5,407 nt of DNA from an uncultured Rickettsiales bacterium (lineage in GTDB: Bacteria > Pseudomonadota > Alphaproteobacteria > Rickettsiales > UBA1997): positions 1 through 5,407 of the forward strand of contig CATOJU010000080.1 of the NCBI GenBank assembly GCA_951800555.1, given 5' to 3'. Of this stretch, positions 1 through 5,407 are shown piece by piece. The notes under the pieces were generated by a model. The model had not been told where the DNA came from. It worked only from the letters and a program-made list of their open reading frames with translations, and ran no database searches. Both the position numbers and the translations under genes were made by a program. The first letter of the stretch is position 1, and every line of letters starts with the position of its first letter.

Positions 1-1458
1 AGAACCTTTTTGGTGGTTATCATTACTATTACTAGTTTCTGCAGTATTATTTTTATTATTGGAACTTATTGGTTTATTATTATTTATTCCTCCATCTTGC
101 TTCTCACTACTTTTGTCACCTTTATTATTTTCATTGTTAGAATCTTTTGTTTTATTTTTGCTATTTATGCTTTCATTTTTAATTTTAGTATTACTATTTG
201 TTTCTGGTTTTTGAGATGAATCTTGTTCTGAAGGTATTAATTCTTTACTTTTAGACCTCACACCATTATTTTTATTATTTATATTTGAATTATAACTAAT
301 ATTTGTTCCGTTATTTTGTATATTATGATTTTCTTCTGGTTTTTTATTAATACTATTTTTATTACTTTTAGATTTTAAGCTACTATCTTTTCCAGTATTA
401 TTGGATAGCTTATTACTGTTTTTATCACTTGTATTATTATTTCCATTCAAACCTTTAGAACCTGTATTAGAACTAACACTAGCATTACTTTGTTTATTTT
501 TATATTTTTTTATAGTACTATTTTCATTGTTAGAATCTTTTGTTTTATTACTAATTTTTTTAAGTTTTTCATCATCATCTTTTTCAAGCTTTTTATCATT
601 ATCTTCTCCAGATTTTTCGTTATCATCTTGATCAGAATCTTTTAAGATATTATCATCATTAGTTGTTTTTGTCTTTTTTGGTACCGGTTCTAAAGGTATT
701 ATCTTTACTCCTTCTTCAACTTCCTCATCTTCTTCTATGGTTTGTGTTATTTCAATTCCCTTAATATAATTAAGATTCCACTTGGCAAATTTATTTCCAT
801 AATATACTGCTTTTTCGAAATAAGCTACTGATTCGTCAAGCTTTTCATCACCTTCACTATAAAGTATAGTAGCTAGATTATTACAAGCTTTACAATATGC
901 ACCATTATCTTTTTTATTTTTTTGTTCATTTTTGTCACCTTCTTCAATTGCTTTTCTGTAAAAATCTTTTGCTTTTTTTAAATCTCTATCAACAACTATA
1001 CCATGTTCGTAACTAAATGCCAAATTACAATAGCCAATTATTTTATTCTCATAAAATTCAAAATTTTTTATATAGTTTTCTGTTGCTAATTTTGGATAAA
1101 GTCTCCTACAAGCTATATTATACATATTTGAATATTCAATTCTTTTACTAACAGCTATTTGTGCCCATTCTAATGCCTCACTATTATCTTTTTCCACGCC
1201 ACCAGTTCCAGAAAGATAATAATATGCTATATTATTTGCTATTTTACTACAATAAATATCATAAATTATCATTGAATTACAGCTCTTAAATTTATTTTTT
1301 AATGTTTCACAATCAGTATAATCTGTCTCAAAAGTATCATATTTATTTTTAAGATTATATATTTCAATTTCATATTTTTTATAACGCTTAAGATTAGGTA
1401 CTTTTTTAGGAGTGTACATATATTGTGGTTTACCTGTTACTTGTTTAGTTTTTGGCAT
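1..1458 (-). CDS. Sel1-like repeat protein with long Asn/Ser/Lys-rich tail (3' end outside window)
   Basis: An open frame runs from ATG at 1458 to the left edge with no stop (486 codons), so the C-terminus is missing. The start is supported by AGGA at 1465-1468, 6 nt upstream, and by a strong promoter. Residues about 70-231 carry Sel1-like TPR units: 'YYYLSGTGGVEKDNSEALEWA' type at 78-98, 'LAFSYEHGIVVDRDLKKAKDFYRKAIEEG' type at 146-175, and a degenerate third unit at 187-231 ending 'YFEKAVYYGNKFAKWNL'. An acidic linker follows at about 241-249. From about 262 onward the chain is low-complexity Asn/Ser/Lys/Asp, presumably disordered. There are seven Cys in the first 192 residues (50, 60, 70, 117, 144, 189, 192). 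The N-terminus is basic, with no signal peptide or membrane segment. Sel1 repeats are protein-interaction solenoids, and in intracellular bacteria some are secreted effectors; that role here is only inference. The partner is unknown. Confidence 0.85.
   Translation of the reverse strand, partial: MPKTKQVTGKPQYMYTPKKVPNLKRYKKYEIEIYNLKNKYDTFETDYTDCETLKNKFKSCNSMIIYDIYCSKIANNIAYYYLSGTGGVEKDNSEALEWAQIAVSKRIEYSNMYNIACRRLYPKLATENYIKNFEFYENKIIGYCNLAFSYEHGIVVDRDLKKAKDFYRKAIEEGDKNEQKNKKDNGAYCKACNNLATILYSEGDEKLDESVAYFEKAVYYGNKFAKWNLNYIKGIEITQTIEEDEEVEEGVKIIPLEPVPKKTKTTNDDNILKDSDQDDNEKSGEDNDKKLEKDDDEKLKKISNKTKDSNNENSTIKKYKNKQSNASVSSNTGSKGLNGNNNTSDKNSNKLSNNTGKDSSLKSKSNKNSINKKPEENHNIQNNGTNISYNSNINNKNNGVRSKSKELIPSEQDSSQKPETNSNTKIKNESINSKNKTKDSNNENNKGDKSSEKQDGGINNNKPISSNNKNNTAETSNSNDNHQKGS
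126..156. repeat. 31-bp direct repeat, copy 1 (inside Sel1 gene tail)
   Basis: This stretch is identical over 31 bases to 519-549. The copies are 393 bp (131 codons) apart, so both are read in the same frame of the minus-strand gene. Both encode NKTKDSNNEN (residues 435-444 here). Identity at the DNA level, including synonymous positions, suggests a duplication or gene-conversion event and not just biased amino-acid composition. Confidence 0.85.
519..549. repeat. 31-bp direct repeat, copy 2 (inside Sel1 gene tail)
   Basis: Partner of the copy at 126-156. It encodes NKTKDSNNEN at residues 304-313 of the Sel1 protein. The match stops at both ends (c518 against t125; a550 against t157). Confidence 0.85.
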
Positions 1459-1505
1459 CTTCTTTCCTATTCATTTTTAATAAATTTATAAATATAATAT
1501 ATATT

Positions 1506-1534
1506 ATTATATAGCAAATTTTCAAAAAAGTCAA
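1506..1534 (-). promoter_or_regulatory. Sigma70-type promoter of the Sel1 protein gene
   Basis: On the minus strand, TTGACT (plus 1529-1534) is separated by exactly 17 nt from TATAAT (plus 1506-1511). That is one mismatch from the full consensus at optimal spacing. Transcription should begin near 1499, giving a leader of about 40 nt that includes the AGGA ribosome site at 1465-1468. The element lies between the dciA stop and the Sel1 start, so the Sel1 gene can be expressed independently of the rbfA-dciA pair. No G/C-containing terminator hairpin is visible in this gap. Confidence 0.75.
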
Positions 1535-1560
1535 GAAATAATCAAAAAATAAGTTGTATA

Positions 1561-2040
1561 TTAATAATACCCAAAAATATCTTTACCCAAATCAGCTAAT
1601 GCCTTTTTTAATTTATCATTACCAACATTTTCAACAACATTATTAATAAATTTAACTTTTTCTTCATCAATTATTTTTTCAACTTTTTCTTCTTTTTTTT
1701 TTATAATAGTAGGAATTTCTTTTATAAAAAGATTTCCAACGGCATTATAACCAAAAATTGCATTTATTTTTTCAATAATAAAATGTTTATTATTATTCAA
1801 ATAAAAAGAAACAGATGAATTAAAACTTATTAAATAAATATTTCCCTGCCTATTCTCATTTATAAGATTAACTTTTTCAATTTTACAATAATCTTTATAC
1901 TTTTCACCTACAATTCTCCCTAAATTTTTAGTCACTAAATACAAAAAATTACATTTAGGATTTTTAAAAAATGGATTTAAAATCTGTCTACTATAAAATT
2001 GAAACGATTTATATCTATCCAAATATGATTTATTTAACAT
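1561..2040 (-). CDS. dciA: DUF721/DciA-type DnaB helicase loader
   Basis: A 159-aa protein with the DUF721 pattern of Alphaproteobacteria. The N-terminal KH-like part spans about residues 32-108: 'LYLVTKNLGRIVGEKY' (33-48), a strand region 'GNIYLISFNSSVSFYL' (66-81), and 'FIIEKINAIFGYNAVGNLFIKE' at 87-108, which matches the usual 'ERIN..FGY.AV..I' core. A Lys/Glu-rich linker (about 114-130) leads to a C-terminal helix, 'VGNDKLKKALADLGKDIFG' (139-157), typical of the alphaproteobacterial form. DciA helps load the replicative helicase DnaB at the origin in bacteria lacking DnaC or DnaI. The start ATG shares its A with the TAA stop of rbfA (TAATG), and a GAAGG-like Shine-Dalgarno sits inside the end of rbfA (about 2050-2057), so translation is probably coupled. 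The assignment rests on motif recognition by eye; sequence conservation in this family is low. Confidence 0.8.
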   Translation of the reverse strand: MLNKSYLDRYKSFQFYSRQILNPFFKNPKCNFLYLVTKNLGRIVGEKYKDYCKIEKVNLINENRQGNIYLISFNSSVSFYLNNNKHFIIEKINAIFGYNAVGNLFIKEIPTIIKKKEEKVEKIIDEEKVKFINNVVENVGNDKLKKALADLGKDIFGYY

Positions 2041-2420
2041 TAATTAAAACCTTCTTCAATAATATCCAATACTTTTTTTTCTTTTTTATTTTCTTCCGGA
2101 CAATAAAATATAATTTCTGGTGAATATTTCATTTTCATTTTTTGAGTTATAATTCCTCTTATTTGTTTAATAAAATCTTTATTTAATTTTTTAACTAATT
2201 CTTGCTTTTGTTCGTCATTATCTAAACCAAAACTATCAATTACTACTTTTGCATTTAACAAATCTTTACTTATATCAACATAAACTACATTTACAAATAC
2301 TTGTTTACCAGCAAAAGAAAAACTACTTTTTATAAAAATGTCATTTAAAACTTTTTGTAATTTACTACTTCTTTGTAATTGATAGTTGTTTTTTGTTTCT
2401 TTTTGATAATTTATTTTCAT
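2040..2420 (-). CDS. rbfA: Ribosome-binding factor A
   Basis: A 126-aa protein, close to the family's usual 110-135 aa. RbfA is a small KH-fold protein that binds the immature 30S subunit near the 5' end of 16S rRNA and is needed for late maturation and cold growth. Visible hallmarks are the N-terminal helix 'QRSSKLQKVLNDIFIKSSF' (15-33), the strand 'QVFVNVVYVDISKDLLNAKVVIDSFG' (40-65; family pattern 'hTh..V..S.DL..A.Vyvs'), and the KH helix and strand 'IRGIITQKMKMKYSPEIIFY' (87-106; family pattern 'R..l...l.lr..PeL.F'). The C-terminal tail is acidic and basic mixed. It overlaps dciA by one base. No clear Shine-Dalgarno precedes the ATG. The usual partners nusA, infB and truB are not adjacent: the upstream gene, 66 bp away, is a histidine phosphatase. 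Confidence 0.85.
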   Translation of the reverse strand: MKINYQKETKNNYQLQRSSKLQKVLNDIFIKSSFSFAGKQVFVNVVYVDISKDLLNAKVVIDSFGLDNDEQKQELVKKLNKDFIKQIRGIITQKMKMKYSPEIIFYCPEENKKEKKVLDIIEEGFN

Positions 2421-2486
2421 TTTAGTACTTAAATTCTAATTAATTAGATTAAATATAAAATATTAAAAATAAAAGTCTATACAATT

Positions 2487-3134
2487 TTAGATTTTAATAA
2501 ATTCTTTACCATCCCAAGAATAAAAATAATTTTGATCAAAAGTTTTTACTTTATTTGATAAATCATTTACTAAAACACTTCCTTCTTTATCACTTAAATT
2601 ATTTACCCATTCAATTAGATTTTCTACTTCAGTATTTTTCTTTATCAAATACATTAAATTTCTGTTTAATCCTTTATGGGCTACAATAACTAAATTTTTT
2701 TCATTTTCGTATTTTTTTATAAATTGTGCCAATCTTATATATAAATCTTTATAACTCTCATAACCTTCAAATTTGTAACCCCAAATGTTTTCTTTTATTT
2801 TTTTAAATTCATCGGGAAATAATTTTTCAAGCTCTTTTTCTTTGTAAGTTTCAATTTTACCTCTGCATCTACTTAAAATAAGATCTTCAATTATTGGTTC
2901 AGCATCCTTTAATTCCAAACTTTCTATTATTAATTGACAACTATGATAAGTTCTTTCTAATGGGCTACATAAAAATTTATAATTCGAAAAATCGTCTTCT
3001 AAATCTTTTAATTTTAATCCGTTCATGTGAACTTGTAAAATACCTTCAAAAGTTAAAAAAGAGTATTTTGTATGCCCTTGTTTTATTTTACTTTTATTTT
3101 TAAATGTCTCCCCATGTCTAAATATATACCACAT
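2487..3134 (-). CDS. Histidine phosphatase (phosphoglycerate mutase-like) family protein
   Basis: A 215-aa protein from ATG at 3134. This start places the phosphohistidine motif RHGET at residues 6-10, as is normal for the family. An in-frame ATG at 3215 would add 27 hydrophobic/basic residues and cross the palindrome there. Expected active-site features are present: Arg6 and His7 (RHG), 'SPLERT' with Arg61 (57-62), 'VAHKG' with His153 (151-155), and 'FEGYESYKDLYIRLAQFI' (122-139), matching the usual 'GGES..d...R...f' region. The usual proton-donor glutamate of 'L.E..fG.wEG' seems replaced: the segment reads 'LSRCRGKIET' (87-96), with Ser88 where Glu is expected and Glu95 nearby. The substrate cannot be told; the family includes phosphoglycerate mutases, CobC, PhoE and sugar or nucleotide phosphatases. 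It is cytosolic. No Shine-Dalgarno is evident. Confidence 0.85.
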   Translation of the reverse strand: MWYIFRHGETFKNKSKIKQGHTKYSFLTFEGILQVHMNGLKLKDLEDDFSNYKFLCSPLERTYHSCQLIIESLELKDAEPIIEDLILSRCRGKIETYKEKELEKLFPDEFKKIKENIWGYKFEGYESYKDLYIRLAQFIKKYENEKNLVIVAHKGLNRNLMYLIKKNTEVENLIEWVNNLSDKEGSVLVNDLSNKVKTFDQNYFYSWDGKEFIKI

Positions 3135-3164
3135 AAATATTATTTTAATAAAGTTATTTTTATA

Positions 3165-3192
3165 AAAATATAATCTTATAATAAAAAAACAA
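3165..3192 (-). promoter_or_regulatory. Possible promoter of the histidine phosphatase gene
   Basis: On the minus strand, TTGTTT (plus 3187-3192) is followed after 16 nt by TATTTT (plus 3165-3170); an overlapping TATATT at 3167-3172 has only a 14-nt spacer. Both boxes are imperfect, and such matches are frequent in DNA this AT-rich. The main support is position: the TTG lies on the left arm of the quasi-palindrome and mirrors the TTG of the plus-strand promoter on the right arm. Confidence 0.3.
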
Positions 3193-3240
3193 GTATTTTT
3201 AGAAATTAAGGGCACTGCCCGTCATTTGATTAAAAACTTG
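3190..3240. repeat. 51-bp concentric quasi-palindrome in the divergent gap
   Basis: Centred on base 3215. The inner arms GGGCA (3210-3214) and TGCCC (3216-3220) pair perfectly. AAAT/ATTT (3203-3206 with 3224-3227), TTT/AAA (3196-3198 with 3232-3234) and CAAGT/ACTTG (3190-3194 with 3236-3240) are on the same centre. In all, 18 of 25 mirrored positions are complementary without gaps. The G/C-rich core stands out in this AT-rich DNA. Because both neighbouring genes read away from it, it is not their terminator. A regulator-binding site or a cruciform/mobile palindromic relic are the options. Confidence 0.6.
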
Positions 3241-3265
3241 AATTATTAAATATATATTATATAAT
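3238..3265 (+). promoter_or_regulatory. Sigma70-type promoter of the Lys-rich protein gene
   Basis: TTGAAT (3238-3243), 16-nt spacer, TATAAT (3260-3265). Predicted transcription start is near 3272, about 30 nt before the ATG at 3303, leaving room for the AGGGAG ribosome site at 3291-3296. The first three bases of the -35 box belong to the right outer arm of the 3190-3240 quasi-palindrome, so a protein bound there would be expected to affect this promoter. Confidence 0.6.
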
Positions 3266-3302
3266 TTATATCATTATATTTAATGCAAATAGGGAGAAAA
3301 AA

Positions 3303-3773
3303 ATGAGAAAAATATATTATAATAATAAAAATTTATCTTTAAAAGAAAAGTTGGAAAACGAAATATTACATGTTAGTTATGAATATGAAAAATTAAGCAA
3401 AAAAGCCTATAAAAAATTAAACGATAAAATAGTTTCTTTAAAATTTAAAAATCCAAAGAGTAAATTTTTTAATTCTTCTATTAAAAAAATAAATAGTGAA
3501 ATTAAAAAAAGAAATATAAAACTTGAAAAAATAAAAAAATATGAAGATATTTTAAAAAAAACATTTTATAAATTCTGTTTTAAAAAACAAGAAAAATTTA
3601 TAAAAAAACAAAATTATATAAAACATTACGAAACAAAAATAAAAAATTTAGAAAATAAAATATTTGAAAAATTAATTAGCAAAAAACCAGATTTTATTAA
3701 ATCAAATAAACAAATAAATAAATTAATAAAAGTAAATAAAAAGATTACAAAAATTCGTGAAGATAATGAGTAA
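3303..3773 (+). CDS. Uncharacterised Lys-rich coiled-coil protein
   Basis: A 156-aa protein that I do not recognise. The start is well supported: AGGGAG at 3291-3296 lies 6 nt before the ATG, and a promoter lies upstream. Lysine makes up 44 of 156 residues, against 3 Arg and about 18 acidic residues, so the protein is strongly basic. It has no signal peptide or membrane span. Residues about 12-45 and 60-145 look largely helical with heptad-like spacing of Ile/Leu/Phe, for example 'KKINSEIKKRNIKLEKIKKY' (61-80) and 'HYETKIKNLENKIFEKLI' (108-125), suggesting a coiled coil. The only Cys is at 92. AT-rich DNA inflates Lys content, but neighbouring genes do not reach this level. A nucleic-acid-binding or structural role would fit the charge; that is a guess. 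No clear terminator follows. Confidence 0.7.
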   Translation: MRKIYYNNKNLSLKEKLENEILHVSYEYEKLSKKAYKKLNDKIVSLKFKNPKSKFFNSSIKKINSEIKKRNIKLEKIKKYEDILKKTFYKFCFKKQEKFIKKQNYIKHYETKIKNLENKIFEKLISKKPDFIKSNKQINKLIKVNKKITKIREDNE

Positions 3774-3863
3774 TTTTTATATTAAAATTTCAAATTTTTG
3801 CATAAAAATAATAGATATTTAAAAAATTAAATAAAATTATAGAAAAATAAAAAAAATAACAAA

Positions 3864-3889
3864 TATAGTATAAATACTATACAGTACTG
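3864..3889. promoter_or_regulatory. Tandem palindromes upstream of trhP, operator-like
   Basis: A perfect 8-bp inverted repeat, TATAGTAT (3864-3871) and ATACTATA (3874-3881), is separated by AA. It is immediately followed by a second perfect palindrome, CAGTACTG (3882-3889). Both are built on AGTA/TACT half-sites. The cluster ends 14 nt before the -35 box of the trhP promoter, a typical position for an activator or repressor site. A T-rich tract follows on the plus strand, but the 2-nt loop and A/U-rich stem make a weak terminator, so I favour the operator reading. Confidence 0.45.
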
Positions 3890-3903
3890 AAATTTTATTT
3901 TTA

Positions 3904-3931
3904 TTGCAATTTATTTTATAAAAGATATAAT
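3904..3931 (+). promoter_or_regulatory. Sigma70-type promoter of the U32-family gene
   Basis: TTGCAA (3904-3909), 16-nt spacer, perfect TATAAT (3926-3931). The transcript would start near 3938, leaving a leader of only about 19 nt before the ATG at 3957. That leader is A/T only and has no Shine-Dalgarno, so initiation would rely on an unstructured A-rich start region. Confidence 0.6.
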
Positions 3932-3956
3932 AAAATAAAATTATTTTTAATAAAAA

Positions 3957-5402
3957 ATGAAAAAACCAGAATTATTATTACCAGCAGGCTCTCTTGAAAG
4001 AATGAAAACAGCATTTTTATATGGAGCAGATGCCGTTTATTGTGGGACACCATCTATGTCTTTACGTGCCAAATCACAATTTACATTAGAAGAAGTTAAA
4101 GAAGGAGTAGAACTAGCCAAAAAATTAGGTAAAAAAGTATATTTGACGCTAAATTTATTTGCTCATAATAAAGATTTAGAAAAATTACCAGAATTTGTGA
4201 CGACATTAAAAGAAATTAAACCACATGGAGTTATAGTGGCAGACCCAGCAATTTTTGTATATCTAAGAGAAAACGCACCTGAATTAAATTTGCATGCATC
4301 TACTCAATCAAGTATAACTTCTTGGAAATCTGTTGAATTTTGGGAAAAATTAGGAGCAAAAATGGCTGTTTTAGCTAGGGAAGTTTCTATTCCTGATATA
4401 AAAATAATTAAAGAAAAATGCCCAAATATAAAAATTGAAACTTTTATCCATGGTTCAATGTGTATGTCATATTCTGGACGATGTTTGTTATCTAATTTTT
4501 TGGCAAATAGGGGAGCAAATCAAGGAAAATGTGCTCATTGTTGTAGATGGTTGTATAAATTACACATAAAATTAAAGGATGGAACTCTAAAGGAAATAGA
4601 AATAAATGAAAATAATAGAGATTTATTTGAATTTTTAATTGAAGAAGAACATAGACCTGGAGATTTATTAGAAGTTATAGAAATAGAAAATGGAGCAAAT
4701 ATTTTAAATTCAAAAGATTTATGTTTATTACCAAAATTACCGGAATTTATTAACTCCCAAATAGATTGTTTAAAAGTTGAAGGTAGAAATAAAACACAAT
4801 ATTACGTTGCTTTAGTAGCAAAAACTTATAGAAAAGCTATTGATGACTATATTGAGGATCCTAAAAATTGGAAGGTAGAAAATTATTTAGATGAATTATA
4901 TAGTGTTTCTAATAGAGGTTTTAGTTTAGCTTTTGCAAATGGAAATTTAGAGCAATATGCAAATAACTATTATAGCACAAAATCTACTAGTGAATATGAG
5001 TTTGTTGGTTATGTTACAAAAATAAATAGTAGTGGATTGGAGTTTTTAGTAAAAAATAAAATTATTAAAAACGATAAAATAACTTTTATTAGCCCCAAGA
5101 ACGAAAATATTGAAATTAAACTTGAAAAATTAATAGATATTAATAACAATGAATTTAATGAAATAAATTCTGGATTGGAAAAAATTATTAATATTCCTTT
5201 TGAACTTTTTGAAGATTTTTCAAAAGAAAAAATTGTTGAATTATTACCAGCTTTAACAATAGCGAAGAAAAAAAAAGATCTTTTATATGTTGATAAAATT
5301 AGAATTGATCTAGATAAAGAATCTTACAAAATAGAAATGGGTTATGGTTCAAAAGAAAAATATAATGAACTAGAAAAAAATTTAATAGAAAAATTAAAAT
5401 AA
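3957..5402 (+). CDS. trhP: U32-family tRNA 5-hydroxyuridine synthesis protein, TrhP/YegQ-like
   Basis: A complete 481-aa protein. It opens with 'KPELLLPAGSLERMKTAFLYGADAVYCG' (3-30), the start of the U32 TIM-barrel domain. The signature 'FIHGSMCMSYSGRCLLSNF' is at 163-181, followed by 'NQGKCAHCCRW' (188-198), 'EEEHRPGDLLEV' (229-240), 'NSKDLCLLPKL' (251-261) and 'LKVEGRNKTQYYVA' (272-285). A C-terminal beta-rich domain begins at about 347. The order and wording match E. coli YegQ (TrhP) better than RlhA, UbiU or UbiV. TrhP works in the prephenate-dependent route to 5-hydroxyuridine at tRNA wobble position 34, the precursor of (m)cmo5U. Candidate Fe-S ligands are Cys169, Cys176, Cys192, Cys195, Cys196 and Cys256. 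About 50 residues after 430, rich in Lys/Glu, extend past the roughly 450-aa E. coli length. The old 'peptidase' label should not be taken as activity. Exact paralogue assignment is the main uncertainty. Confidence 0.85.
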   Translation: MKKPELLLPAGSLERMKTAFLYGADAVYCGTPSMSLRAKSQFTLEEVKEGVELAKKLGKKVYLTLNLFAHNKDLEKLPEFVTTLKEIKPHGVIVADPAIFVYLRENAPELNLHASTQSSITSWKSVEFWEKLGAKMAVLAREVSIPDIKIIKEKCPNIKIETFIHGSMCMSYSGRCLLSNFLANRGANQGKCAHCCRWLYKLHIKLKDGTLKEIEINENNRDLFEFLIEEEHRPGDLLEVIEIENGANILNSKDLCLLPKLPEFINSQIDCLKVEGRNKTQYYVALVAKTYRKAIDDYIEDPKNWKVENYLDELYSVSNRGFSLAFANGNLEQYANNYYSTKSTSEYEFVGYVTKINSSGLEFLVKNKIIKNDKITFISPKNENIEIKLEKLIDINNNEFNEINSGLEKIINIPFELFEDFSKEKIVELLPALTIAKKKKDLLYVDKIRIDLDKESYKIEMGYGSKEKYNELEKNLIEKLK

Positions 5403-5407
5403 TTTAA

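Noticed and set aside
10..631. Plus-strand open frames at 10-219 and 401-631 encoding very hydrophobic Ile/Phe/Leu-rich peptides
   Set aside because: They are antisense to the long, uninterrupted Sel1-protein frame. Their hydrophobicity is just the complement of Asn/Lys/Asp codons, and no ribosome site precedes them.
1494..1507. Perfect 14-bp palindrome ATAATAT/ATATTAT near the Sel1 promoter
   Set aside because: It is made only of A and T in extremely AT-rich DNA and overlaps the -10 box; chance is sufficient explanation.
2894..3103. Plus-strand 69-codon frame
   Set aside because: It lies antisense inside the histidine phosphatase gene, which has clear catalytic motifs; no independent support.
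3135..3215. Longer phosphatase start at 3215, adding 27 hydrophobic/basic residues (possible signal anchor)
   Set aside because: The RHG motif normally lies within the first ten or so residues, as it does from the ATG at 3134. The extension overlaps the palindrome and would put the start upstream of the likely promoter boxes.
3957..5402. Reading the U32 protein as a collagenase-like protease or virulence factor
   Set aside because: The U32 'peptidase' name is historical. The TrhP-type motifs and clustered Cys residues fit the RNA/quinone hydroxylation members of the family.
1..5407. CRISPR array, tRNA/rRNA genes, insertion sequence or a new multi-gene defence system
   Set aside because: I saw no regularly spaced repeats, cloverleaf-like segments, transposase motifs or terminal repeats. 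The genes are a helicase loader, RbfA, a phosphatase, a tRNA-modification protein and two unlinked uncharacterised proteins, which do not form an evident system.

Overview
The window is very AT-rich, with long A/T runs, a standard genetic code (Trp is TGG, and no reading frame needs UGA decoded) and compact bacterial gene spacing. The best lineage clue is a DUF721/DciA-type protein with an alphaproteobacterial look: an 'IIEKINAIFGYNAV' core and a C-terminal 'KLKKALADLGKDIFG' helix. With this base composition and a Sel1-repeat protein, it suggests a reduced, probably host-associated alphaproteobacterium (Rickettsiales/Holosporales-like, or an uncultured gut or protist-associated relative). This placement is inference.

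Layout: positions 1-3134 are read on the minus strand. From right to left they hold a histidine-phosphatase family enzyme (2487-3134), rbfA (2040-2420), dciA (1561-2040, sharing one base with rbfA) and a Sel1-repeat protein with a long Asn/Ser/Lys/Asp-rich tail. That last gene starts at 1458 and is still open at the left edge. It has its own textbook promoter (TTGACT, 17 nt, TATAAT) and a good Shine-Dalgarno. Positions 3303-5402 are read on the plus strand: an orphan, extremely lysine-rich coiled-coil protein (3303-3773), then a complete U32-family protein most like TrhP/YegQ, which takes part in 5-hydroxyuridine formation in tRNA (3957-5402).

The divergent gap (3135-3302) holds a 51-bp quasi-palindrome centred on 3215. 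The presumed -35 elements of the two outward promoters sit on its outer arms. A second palindromic cluster (3864-3889) lies just upstream of the trhP promoter. Both look like regulator sites, but no regulator is encoded here.

The recognisable genes mostly serve information processing: 30S maturation (RbfA), replicative helicase loading (DciA) and wobble-uridine modification (TrhP). The Sel1 protein and the Lys-rich protein are the lineage-specific, less understood parts. I saw no RNA gene, CRISPR array, insertion sequence or complete new defence-type system.
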